Shown piece after piece: positions 36,501 through 49,637 of a stretch of 64,000 bases of DNA. The stretch lies in assembly GCF_029873635.1 (NCBI RefSeq), contig NC_080423.1:109819087-109883086 (forward strand), in the 5' to 3' direction. The notes under the pieces were generated by a model that was not told where the DNA came from, did not search any database, and saw nothing but the letters and a program-made list of their open reading frames with translations. The stretch's first letter is position 1; the number at the start of each line of letters is the position of its first letter. The translations under genes were made by a program, and so were the position numbers. The DNA is from Malania oleifera. Lineage: Eukaryota; Streptophyta; Magnoliopsida; Santalales; Ximeniaceae.

Positions 36501-39500
36501 TGTTTGTTTTCGCCCAAAAAAAAAAAAATGAAAACTAGATTTTATGGTTTTCTGTTGTGTTGCTATGGTACTTTAATATCGATAATTGACTTTTATGGAT
36601 TAAATAATTCATTTTATACAATTTTTTTTTAAAAATAAATTTATAAATTAAAATAAAGGACCGTGTACTGTATTTAAAATCAAATATTCATAAAATTTCT
36701 AAAATTTTGTATAAAATAATAAAAGTCATTTAAAAAATCATTTATATGATTTTCAATTGTCATGCACTATAGGATTGTCCTTGGAGCAATAAAATATTTG
36801 AAAAATTATTTTTCAATTGTCATGTACAATAGGATTGTTCTTGGAGCACTAAAATGTGAGTTTAATAATATAATAATTAAACTATATAAAATTTTTATAA
36901 TTGATTTCTATTGTTATTATAACATTTTCTAATTTATATTCTTTGCATTTCTATTATTTTAATTGCATTTTATAATAGTTATGTGATTCAAGGAAAAGGA
37001 TGTTTCACTAGATATCTCCTAAGAGGCAAAGGCACTAGCCGCCTACGGCCTCCAAAACCCCAATCTTAATATTTGGTAACTTGAATTAACAATAAAAAAT
37101 AAATAACCTTAGACCGATATAATGCCCCTCTTTGTTTTAAAAAAGATGTTCTTTAAACATTAAGAGCCTGCATATTCCCCTAATCACCCATATTATTTTT
37201 ATTTGGTAAGAAATATGTATACTATAGACCCATTGTGGTCCGCCCCTTCCCCGAACCCTGCATACGCGGGAGCTTTGTGCACTGGGCTGTTCTTTTAATA
37301 AATATGTATTTATTCTAATTAAAAAGAATGAGGTGCCAGTGTCAAAAGTTATGAAAATAAATACCAGAAACAAAAACCTAAAACAAAAAAATGGCAACTT
37401 GTTAATATCCCCAAAAACTAAAACAAATTACAAACATAATAAAACATATATTGCTTTTTGCTCATGGATCAAATAATGATTAATAAATATGATAAGAATA
37501 ATAGGAATGAAAAATAAATAAACAACTAAAAGTTATTATAATAAAAGTAGAAATCCATAATTGTTTTGCTCAATTAGTATGTTTTGAAGCTCCCCCTTTT
37601 TTAGCACTTAAACAACCTTATTGTATAAGAAGATTGATAAATGGTGAAATATTTTTTGTATTATTTTTATTACTTTTCGAAGTTTTAGAAGGTTTAAAGA
37701 TGTTTTCCTTTAATTGCATTTTAAGTACACATGGAAATTCATTTTTTCACTAAAAATCATGTACATACTGATTTAATCCATGATGGTGAATTTTGGATAT
37801 TAAAATATGGTGGCAAAAATTCACCACAACAACTGAAAACTAAAAATTGAGAAATGGAAAACTAGCAACGTTGACAAACTTCCTGCTGTCTTGTGTTTGT
37901 TTCTGCACAACTCTTGAATTATCAGACTCTTTTTCTTGTGATGAACTAATTATAAAGTAAGAAAAACTTTCCTTTTGTGGCTTATGATTTATTAATGGCT
38001 AATATATTTGACTTGTATTATCTTGTGCATAAAGGGTCCTGCTCACATGCACAAGCATGATTAAAGATTATGTACGTGCTTAGTTTTGGTGCTTGAGAAA
38101 TCTGAAATTGAATACATCCCATTCACAGCTTTTTTTTTTGATAATCTGTTCCGTAATTAATAAACCTCTTTGGTACTTAGGTTTGATACGGATACTGCTA
38201 GTGTTCCTAAGAATTATAGTTCGTCATGAAAACATGTTAAAGTGCTTGGACCTGATTTGACAGAAACACAATAGGAAAAAAATCAAACACGAATATATTT
38301 ATGTGCTTGCTAGTTGTATAAGGCAGTGCCTTCCCACTCAAGATAAGTGAGAATTTTGCCTAGGTTGCAAACTAGGAAAATGTGAGTGGCATAGTTTTAA
38401 AAATTGGTGTGTAATGACCGTTACAGACGTAACGTAATGGTACTGGTGGCTCTTGAGATTGTCGCAGGGCGATATCTTGGATGTACTCTGGTTTATAGCG
38501 GCTGTTATAGTGCTAGACTGGCTGTGAATGACAAACAGATTTTTATGTCTTTTTGTTCGTATTTCCCCCACTCTTTAGCCTTCATTGAAGCATAGAAACT
38601 CTATGTTAAGTTTGTTTATTTACTTAGTATTTTTTATTAAAAAAATCATTTTTGGTTTATTTTCCTTGACATTTAGTATGGTTTTTTTTTTAAAAAATAA
38701 CTACCATGCAGATATACCCAACTTTTTCTCTTCTTGAATTACATATGTTCGTATTCTAAATTATTTCAATTTTATTTAAATTTTATTTTTGCTTTTCTAC
38801 AGTATGCATTTTTGTTCTTGTTTAGCAAATGAATATTCTATATTTTACTTTTTGGATAACAAAAATTCCATTGAAGACTAAAAGAGTACAAAAGATGGTA
38901 TTCTATATTTTATATTTCTAATCAATCAAGTGGTCAAAAGTGGAAAATGTATGCTTTTTCTCATCATTAGCAACTAAAGCAATCAATAAACATTCAATAA
39001 TTGTAGTATATGTTATAATTAAAGTGACTCAAATTTACTAAAAATCATTTAAAGCATTAGTATGTAGGATTTTGGTATCAAAACATGTGAATCTATATGT
39101 TTTTAAGAAGTTTGCTAATGCGAAAAATGAATTCACGGATGTCTGTTACCCTTATGCAACATATGCAATGATTGCGACCATTGCACTGCAACTGTTACCA
39201 TTATTTAAAACCATATAGGTGGCTATAGATGAGGGTGGGCCTTGGATCAACAGTAAGGTTGCTCCTTCGTGACCGGTTGGTCACGGGTTCGAGTCCAAGG
39301 AAATAGCCTCTATGCATAAAAGTAGGGGTAAGATAGCGTACACCTTGACAACCCTCCTTTTACCCTCGCAAAGCGGGGAGCCTTATGGCCCAGGGATGCC
39401 CTTTTTTAGGTGGCTATATATGCTGTAAAAGTCGTTTTTCAAGTAGCGTGATCATAGTTTTCAACTTGAGATTCGAATCTTGAATCAAAATCCCTAATTT

Positions 39501-42500
39501 TGAAATTGCGAAACAAATCATATGATTCAGTGCAAATTTTGAAAATTGATTCCAAATGATAAGCATATATTGATAGATGTACAGTAAACAAAATAGTAAA
39601 ATACATTTAAAGGATTCAAACAATAAAAAACATCATATTTCATTTGTATCCTTTCTCTGAACAATAAAAAGTAAGGGAAAAAAAATTCAAGAAAAATTAA
39701 TTAAAAAACTGAACCTTATGTTTTTTAAGGGAATGACTCACGAAAAATAATAAGAATTTGAAATTTTGGTGTTTGTCAACAATAAAAAAAATCTATGTTT
39801 CATGCACATGCTCTCTCTAATGAAAAGGAAAAAAAACTAATAATTTTAAAAATAAACAAGCAGCAATAACAACATTCCAAGCCTTAAGTCCTTCTTGATG
39901 GGATGGCTACAAGAAATCCTTTTTTGTCAATTTACACAATCGGGGGTAATTTTTTTTTTGATAATTTGAGGGCTATAAAATCCTTACTATCTCATTCCGA
40001 GTTATTTTGGGTTACCCCTTCAACTACTACTAAGAATAACTGGGTCACTCCTCTTCATTGGTGCACTATGTCACCTACACTGCACATGTCCAAACAATCT
40101 GAGCCACCTCTCCCTATCGTTTATCTTAAGTTATGTCTAACTTATCGTGAATATGTTCATTTGTTCAATTATTTTTTAATGTTATACTATTCATCCACAT
40201 TTGCATTCTCATTTTGACAACTTTTGCTTCTTAGTTGCCTAAGCATTCTAATCTATATAACATAGTTGGTTCCAATTCTAATCCATATAGCATAGCTGGT
40301 CCCATAGCCGCCCTATAAAAATTTCCTTTTAATTTTAAGATGGTATTCTACCTGATCATACAACATACCAGTAGCGCTTCCCCATTTCACTCAACCTTCT
40401 TTAAATGTATTACATTTTTTTTAAAAAAATTTCTACTTCAGCTTGCATAATTGATCCAATATTGAAATCTTATAGTGTTATTAATTTTTTAACGATCAAG
40501 TTTAATTTTTTCTCCAATATTTTCCTAGCATGACTGAAATTACATTTCATATATTTTTTCTTATTTATACTTATCCTAAAACCTCTAAATTCTAAAGTTT
40601 CTTTTTATAATTCTAATTTATAATCTACTTTACTCCTATCAAAACAATATCATTTGCAAACAACATACACTATGAGACCTCATTTTAGATATTCCTTCTA
40701 TGTTCATCCGTCACTACTGCAAAAAGACAAGGGCTCAAATTAGATCCATATGTACACCTATTGTAATTGGAAATTTCCTAGATTCTATGAGTCCTAACGC
40801 TTGTCATTACTCTATCGAAAATATCCTTAATGACATCTATATACCTATTGCGTACTACTTATTTGTTTTAAGAATCCACCATAGGACTTCTCCTATGCTT
40901 TTTCTCAGTCAATGATAACCACATGCACTCCCCTTGTTTTTCTCTTAAAATTTTCTAGTAATCTTCTTAAAAGATGTATAGCTTTTGTTAGTCGATCTCT
41001 AGGCGTAAAACCAAATTGATTTATATGAGATCGTTGCTTCTAACCTTGGCCTTTGTTCAATTATCCTTTCATAGTTTCATTGTATGATCCATAAGTTTAA
41101 TTTTACAATAATTGTTACAATTTTGAATTCATTTTATTGACTTGGTGCCTAAAAAATAAGATCTATTAAGGTTGAGGATTTTAGACTTCTAGCTAATAGC
41201 TGAGTGCGGTGCTTGTTGATACTATTTCTAGCGCCAGGAGTGCGTTGGTTGGGGGGGGGGGGGGGAGGGGAAATAGTGGATGAGGTGGTGGAGGATAGCC
41301 ATGAATTTTTCTGAAGAAATTGCCTATGATCACATAAATTGGCAAAAAATGATTCATATAGCCAATGCCACCTAGTGGGACTTAACGCTTGATTTGTTGT
41401 TGTTGTTGTGGTGGTGGTGCGTTGGTTTGGGATTTTTTCAGAGGGATTATTTTTCAGGATATACAAAGAGATTGGAGGAACCTATTGGCTTGTTGATCTT
41501 TTCTCTTTTGTCATTTTTTTTTAGGTGTTTTTGTTTGTTTGTTTGTGCTAGTTCTTTAGTAGGAGATGTTTCATTCTCCCTCAGGTAAATTCTTTTCCTA
41601 TTAATGAAATTTTCTTTTGCTAAATTTTTTTTTGAGTATCTCCTTTTATTTTTGTACAAGCAATAACAAACCAAGCCTTAAGTCTCACTTGGTGGCGTCG
41701 ACTACATAAATCCTTTTTCTTAAATTTACGCTTTCATGGGCAATTTCCTCTAATAAATTCAGGGTTATTAAATCCTTACTTTCTCATTCCAAGTTATTTT
41801 ATGTCTAACCCTACTCCTCTATTGCCCCTCATAGTAGTACTCACTCTTCGTATTGGCACACTATTTGACCTACATTGTAGATGTCCAAACCATCCGAGTT
41901 GTTCTTCCCTTATCTTATCTTCTACAGGTGCTACACCTAACTTAATGTGAATATGTTAATTCTTGAGTTTATCTTATAATGTTGTATCACTTATACACCT
42001 TAGCAATCTCAACTCGACAACTTCTATTGTTTAGATATGTTGTTTTTAAGTCGCCTAACATTCTAATCCGTAGCATAACTGGTCTTGCAGCCGTCCTATA
42101 GAACTTCACTTTTAATTTTAAGTGTATTGTATGATCACACAACACACTTGAAGCACTTCTCCATTTTGCCCAAACTTTATATATATTATATTAAGTCTTT
42201 CTACAAGAAGCTTTCCCCAATGGTAACAAATTGCAGCAAGTCCCCTTGGATTCATATTTGGAGGATAAGAACCTCTTCAAAGGTTGCTTTTTTTGCTTGG
42301 GAGTCCACACATGGAAATTTTAACCCTGGACAATCTATAGAAAAGTGGGTTTATAGTCACAAATAAATATTTTTCTTTGTATGGCTGTTGCAGAATCAGT
42401 CAACCACATTCTTCTCCACTGTTCTTGGACAAGGAACTTGTGTAATATGATTCTATCCTTGATTGGATATCAGAAGGTTACTGCAAATTCCAATGGAGGG

Positions 42501-44233
42501 GAGATTTGGGCTTGGGAAGGCATCAAAGCCACCAAGGAGAAGCAAAAGGATTTGAATCTCATCCCCCTTGCCATCTTTTGGTGTGCTTGGAAAGAAAGAA
42601 ATAAGATAGCCTTCAAAGATACAACCACTCCGCTTCAGATTTGTAAAGAGCAGTGGACTGCTGTCATTTCCAGCTGGCATAGTGGGCAAATTGTTAATGG
42701 TTATAATGTGATCATTGATGTTTGCAGGACACTCTACAGTTGATGTTTTGTACCTCGGGATGGCACCCCCTTGATGCGTTACTAATTAAAATTTCTCTTT
42801 TACTGATGAAAAAAATAATCTTCTTTAGTTTTTTCTTCAGCTTGTATAATAGCTCCATGGTATCAAAATCTACTAGTTTATTTCTTGACCTTCAAGTTTA
42901 ACCTTTTCTCCAATATTCCTCATACTATGACTGAAATTACATTTTATATATTTTATCTTATTTCTACTTATCCTAAAACCTTTTGATTTTAACTTATATT
43001 TCACTCCATCCCTAGCTTCATCAAACAAGACTACATACATAATGGAACTCATTTTGGATACTCTTAGTAAGTTTATCCATCACTAGAGTAAAAAAATAAG
43101 GGCTTAAAGTAGATCCTTAATGTACACCTATTGTGATTGGAAATTCTCTAGCCTTTCACCTAGAGTCCTAATGCTGGTCATTACTCTATCGTACATATCC
43201 TTAATGACATCAATCTGCCTACTACAGCTGATTTTATTTATTTATTTATTCTTTTTTTATTTTTTTTACATTCTAAAAACCCCACCATAGAACTTCTCTA
43301 GGTTTTTCTAACTCACCATAGAACTTCTCTAGGTACCTTATCATATGCTTTCTTTAAGTCAATAAAAAACATGCAAGTGCGACTTCTTTTCCTTGAACTT
43401 TTTCATTGATCTTCTTAAAAAGATACATAGCTTCATGGTTTCTCCTATGCATAAAACCAAATTGATTTTTTTGAGATCCTCGTTTCTAACCTTAATCTTT
43501 GTTTAATTGCCCTTCCCTATAGTTTCATTGTATGAACTCGTTCCTTTTATTTTTGTGTATAGATATTAAAGCGCTTTTCCTCCATTTGTCTGGCATTTTT
43601 AGTTTTTATAATTGTGTTAAATAATTAAGTTGGCCATATAATTATGTTATCACTTAGGCATTTCCAAACTTCAATTAGGATGCTAGCCATTCTTATGGCT
43701 TTTCCATTTGTCATCTTTTTTAGTGGAAATTATTTTCATTAACTCTAGTTTTGCGAAAAAATCTAAAAAATTTAGCCTTTTCTTGATTGTTATTTCTGAG
43801 TTTAAGCCGTGGCTTTCATTAAATAGCTTTTAAAGTAACTTTTCCATCATATTTTTTTTATGGCTTTTTCTTTAACCAAAGACACTATCATCCTCAATTT
43901 TTTTATACATTTTACATTATCTAACTCCTTGTTCTTTCTTTCTCTAGCTCTAGTAGATTTAAATATTGGACACTTGCAACGTAGGCCACGTAGTGCACCA
44001 GTGAGGAAGAGTGAGTTAGTTACTATGGGGGCAGTAGAAGGGGTAGGAGTAGGCCTAAAATAACTTGGGAGGAGATAGTAAGGATTTAATATCCCTGAAT
44101 TTGTCAAAAGAAATGGTCCATGATCGCATAAATTGGCGGAAAAGGATTCATATAGCCGACCCCACCTAGTGGGACTTAAGGTTTGGTTTTTTTGTTGTGT
44201 TGTTGTTGTATGTTTAGCTTCAGTGATAGACTT

Positions 44234-44264
<31 letters not shown>

Positions 44265-47200
44265 ATATATTCTTGCTTCTTTATATTTTCAAAATTTTGC
44301 ATGTTTCTGTATTTTTTGCCATGTTTATTACCAAATTCTTTTTGTCTTTATAGTGTTTTGAATATCTTGATCCCACCACCAACCTTTTTTATTAACCATG
44401 AATCTTCCTTTAATTCACCTAAATTCTATTTTGCAATCTTTTTAATAGGATTAGCTATCCTACTCCAAAGAATGTTCATGTCTACACCATCTCCTATTGC
44501 CCAATCACCATCTTTCATCATTTTATCTTTACATTTTTTTATATTTTCTTCTCTTAGGTTCCACCATCGAGTTATCTTACATTGATTTATGTTATCCTTT
44601 CTCTTCCATTTTTTTTTTTTTTAAATAGATATACCTAGCTTTAAAGATTTATGTTGTGTCGTTAAACTCTCTCCTTGTATATGATAAACAATATACCCTC
44701 TTCGTTAAGAGAAAAAGCTAATGATGCATCCCTCTTGATGCGATTGTCCCTGCCCTTCGAGCACTCGAGTATGGCAATTTTCTCCATTGTTTCTTCTCTT
44801 GTCCCCTTCTAATCTTCTTCTTCTTTACAGTAAAACCTTTTATCCTCCCTCGCAGTTGATCCTCCATTCTGTTTGTAAACCCTAGCCTCAATTTCAAACC
44901 TAGATTGTCAACTAGTTATCATTGACACCTAGTTATCATTGAATGTGGAGGTTCTTGAGACAATTGAACTCCATTTCTTGGCATTCGAAAACTCATCCAC
45001 ATCCCCTTGAGACAATTGAAACTCTCCCAACCTCATGCGATGATCAAAATCACATTTTCAACCATCAGATTGGTTGGGAGAAAAGCTGTAGCCTTGCGAA
45101 TCCTCTTTCTCATCAGCCTACTATCGCAATCTTTGCACCACAAGCTAGAGTGGTCACTCTATACCATTTTAATTTGGCAACCTTCGAGGGCCATCAATAT
45201 CTCCCGTTGCACCTAGAAAACCATCGCCCTACTCATCGAAATCCTTTTCTTGTCATTATTCTACTTGTCAATGTTTCTCCATCCCTTCTTCAGTCAAGAT
45301 AGACAAAAAAAAGTTTCTTGTTTGAATGGCTCCCCTCGATGTGAGCTCTTAGAATTATTGAGTAGGCCAGGGATAAGTTTTCTCGCTATGTTTTGCTAGA
45401 TAATGAGATTCAGTGGACCAAGGAACATATATTGGAATGTAGGATGTAAAATATTGAATTTCCTTGGATAAAGAAAAAGAAGTTTTTAGGAGGATCATTT
45501 ATTATCATATTTGTGTCAAATTATTTCGGCGGGATGATTGTTTTTTGTGAAAATTTTATACTCTTGGAGCAGATTTTTATTGAGAATTCTAGGGGGCAAG
45601 GAAGCATTAGGCTGGTGGATCTTTTGTAATTCATTGAAAGGGGAGGAAGGTAAAAACAGCAGAGATAAGAAAGTTTTGGGCTGGTTGTGTAAAAAGTGTG
45701 GTTCCATAGACATGGAGCAGCAAGAAGTAAATAGGTTTATGCATAGTGGGCTGCATAATGAGCCTAGTTATGCAGAGATGGCGAAGAAAGGAGTTGCACT
45801 TGGTCGAGTATGGGGAAACTCCGATGGGTCTAGTTGGAATTTTCAAAATGGAAAACCCATGAAATATGGAAAAGAATAGAGATGGGGAGAGAGACACTCA
45901 AATGTTTTTAGGACTAATCCTCACTCAAACTTCAAAAAAGTTGGGCCTATTACTATTATTGGAATGAAGCTTGGCTTGAAGATAGTGGAAGTGGACAAGA
46001 AGTTGTATGTTGTTTAATTAGGGCCTGGACGCCTTGTTTTGAAGCTTGCTTTTCCCGTTGGCCCAAAAGATTCTAAATGGGCTGAATTAGTGAGTCTAGT
46101 TTGGGTGGAAAAAGAGAAGTTTGTTTCAAACAAACACTTAGTATTGAACGGGGGGATTTGACTCGACGAAAGTACTTGTTAAGTAGAATAGGGAAGTGGA
46201 GATGGTAATGTTCTCTAAGGGGGTGGAAGATCCTCTAAAGATGGATAGGTGCAATCCTTCAACCAACTTGGGAGAGCTGAAGACAAAATTGGAAGGAAGG
46301 AATGAAAAATTGACAAAGCCAAAAGATGATTGTTCCTATTTTAAAATTAGCTCCTAGTTTTCAGCAAAAATCGAAGTGACTCAAGGTGAAGAGATTAGTG
46401 AAGATGAGGTGAACGTAGATTCAGAAGACGAGCTAAGTAGCTTTTGCTAGAACTGGAAGAAGACAAATGGGCAAAACCGTCAAGAGATCTTTGTTTATAT
46501 GAAAGGAAGAGAAAAATATTACGCAGTTAGATTCCCTTTCATGGAAGGAGCATATAGGAGAAGAGAGTTCTCTAATGTCTTTTGACACTAGGCAAGGGTT
46601 AGAAGATTTTTCTAAGCACAACTTGGATAAAAAACAGCTATTTAAAGAGGGGGAGGGGAGCCTTTGTCCCTTGTTCCTGAGCTTGTTCTTAATAAGGTGG
46701 CCATCATTGCTATTCCTTCTGAAATTGGGAAGGGTAATGATGATGCGACAACAATTCCATCAGATGGTTTAAATTTTTCAAAAGTTGGAAAAAGTATTCT
46801 TCCTTTTCCTGTTAAGTCATTTTCTCCTTTTGATGCTTTATGCAAGAAAGAGGGATTTGCTGGGGGTAGCCCCTTTTATTTTGGTCTAGGGAATAGTGAG
46901 AGACTATAAAGACCCAAACAAACTTCTAAATGACTTGGGTTTGAAATTAGTGAGTCCTACTTGAGCTGAGGTTAAGTTGGGGTTGAGTCCTAAAAATGTA
47001 TGAGTGGGAAAAAAAAGAAGGTGCAAAATAATGAAAGAGTTTAATTTCTTCCATCAATTATAGAGGCGGTAAGTTTATCATGAAAAGGGGCAAACATGTG
47101 AGGTTAGGAAGATTTTAAGTTGGAATGTGAGGGGTCTAGGTGATGTTGAAGTTTGATTAGGGAGATTTTGCTTAGGAACTCTCCTAATATTGTGTTAATC

Positions 47201-49602
47201 TAGGAGACTAAGCTTAAATCAATTGATGAGGAGGTTGTTAGAGGGATTTGGGAAGGACATAGAAAGGATTGGGTTTATGTATCCTCTTGGGGGTCTATGG
47301 GATGCATACTTGTGTTGTGGATACTCATTCTATTACCAAAGTGGATAGTCTAGTGGGATTCTTTTCTCATTCTGTCCTGCTAGAAGTTAGAGACAATGGT
47401 CAATGGTGGGTTTCCTCTTTGTATGGCTCTCTAGATTGGCTCTAGGGATTATTTTTGGGATTAGCTTTATTTGTCTTTTGCTTTTGTGTGCCTAAGTAGA
47501 TTATAGGTTGTGATTTTAATGCTGTGAGATTCTCGAAGGAGAAGAAGTGGGGTGGAAGGGTTGCTAGCACTATGCAAAAATTTGATTTGGTTATAAGGGA
47601 GTGTAGTCTGAGGGACCACCTATTGGGACATGCTAATTTTACATGGTTGGTGGGGAGAGGGGGGGGGGGGATCTAGGGAGGGGGTTAGTAGAATTGACAG
47701 GTTCTTGCATGCAAGCGAGTGGGAGGATGTGTTCCCTAGTCTTTCCCAAGTTGTGCTATCCTAGACCCATCTTCGATTATTTTCCTATCTAATTGGAATC
47801 TAAGAGTGCTTTGGGGACCCACTCCTTTGGATCATGGCTCCTTCCATACTTTGATAATTCTTGGTCTGAGGTTGTGGAAAGGGTTTGGGAGGGGTTTAGA
47901 TTTATGAAGAAGTTGAAGAGGCTGAAAGAAAAACTGAAAGAATGGATTAAGGAAGTGCTTGGAGATGTTAGGTTTAAAAAACTAGTATTTTAGATGAATT
48001 GGATGAGATAGATAGAAAGGAAGAGAGCGTTACTCTTTCAAGGGACGTTAGAAAGGTATGTTTGAAGAATGAGTTGGAAGATATAATTTTCAAGGAAAAG
48101 GAAAAGGATTGAAGAGGGAGTTCCTCGTTTAATTTTTAATTTTTAATTTTAATTCTTCTATTTTCTATTTTCTATTTTTTTATTCATTTATTTTATTATT
48201 TATTTATTATTTTGGGATGGACTTCGTTCCTCTTTTGTTGCAATTTCTCTTTCTCTATCTAATATATCTTTTTTTATCATAATTTTTTTTTTTTGAATCT
48301 TTCGTGGGTTTATAATCAGTTCAATTGTTTGATGTGTCAATTAATGAATTTCAATTGCTATTCAATTGTTTCTTCATTGTCCTTTCACGTTGGCTATACG
48401 AAAGGCATTTTGGTATATTGGGTGAAAACTGGGTTTCTTCCGTCCACATTGAAGGCATTTTGCACCATCATGTTTAAGGGTTGTGGTAAAGGAAAGCTTT
48501 ATGATGATGCACTGTTATGGCTATTATTTTTTGTGTTTGGTTGGAAAGGAACATTCAAAGGTGTGGCTACTGCTTACAATTTGCTTTGGAGTAGAGTGTT
48601 TTGTCTTGCATCACTGTGGGTGTTGGCAAATGGCTTTTCTTGTCATGCTTCTTTGGAAGGCCTGTAGTGGGCTTGGTTGGCTCTACTATATTGAGTTTGG
48701 TTTTTTGGTTTAGGCTGTGATCTTTGTAACTAGTTTATTTTAATGTAAAGGGAAGATTTGTTCTATCCTTGTTATTTTTTTTACTCTTTTTCTTTTCTGT
48801 TGTACACTCTTCTCTCTTCTAATAATTTCTTTGTTTATCACAAAAAAATAGTAACTTTGGTCATTTCTTGGAACTGATCCTATGATTTAGTAGTTTTATT
48901 TACCTTTGAAAAAAAATTAGCTAGGATTTGGAGTATTATTGAAAATTTCATTGACTTTCTATACTTTGTTCCTTCTTACTTTCAGCTTGATGTATTAATC
49001 TCTAAATACAGTGTTTGCCTGCAGTAAAATTTGATGCTATGATTTTTAAGATGTATGAAGCCCTCTCCATGTGCATATGCATCGTCTTAAATCTAATATA
49101 TTAGTATGCTTGTCATTTTCTTTTTTTTAGGTAGGAAATTTTGTTGTTTTCATTAATGCTTTCTCAAAATACTGCAGATAATGGTGGTGGCATGAATCCT
49201 GATAAAATGCGACAATGCATGTCTCTTGGTTATTCTGCAAAAAGCAAATTGGCGAATACCATTGGGCAATGTAAGCCACAGTCCAAAAAGTTACATTAAT
49301 ATATTTTCCTTTATTCTCTTTTGAAGGAACTAGGCTATCATTTTTTCCCTATGCTGTTTTTGTCAGATGGAAATGGGTTTAAAACTAGTACGATGAGGCT
49401 TGGAGCAGATGTCATTGTGTTCTCTCGTTGTCATGGAGAAGTGGAGAAAAGGTTGGCATTTTGATAATCCAATTCTTGTACTGTTGATTTCATGTTTTTC
49501 TACACTCTTGTTTCATGATTGCCTTTTACATTTACTGGGATATTGAATGCTATATTTAAAGGTTTTCATCTTATTAAGTTCTGAGTTTGCACAAACTTCA
49601 AA

Positions 49603-49637
<35 letters not shown>

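Larger units (their letters stand above)
25504..49177 (+). other. MORC intron 4 (23.7 kb), transposon-filled
   Basis: Donor GTATTAAG at 25504, acceptor ACTGCAG ending at 49177. The split codon G/AT gives the Asp of DNGGGM, so the junction is certain at the reading-frame level. The intron holds L1, copia, RTE, SINE and DNA-transposon pieces listed separately. No unrelated host gene was found inside. Confidence 0.9.

Noticed and set aside
39228..39300. Possible tRNA gene (box B ggttcgagtcc)
   Set aside because: No cloverleaf can be drawn; the segment is the tRNA-like head of a SINE with target-site duplications.
44943..45302. 119-aa ORF
   Set aside because: No recognised domain; surrounded by LINE debris, so likely a chance frame.
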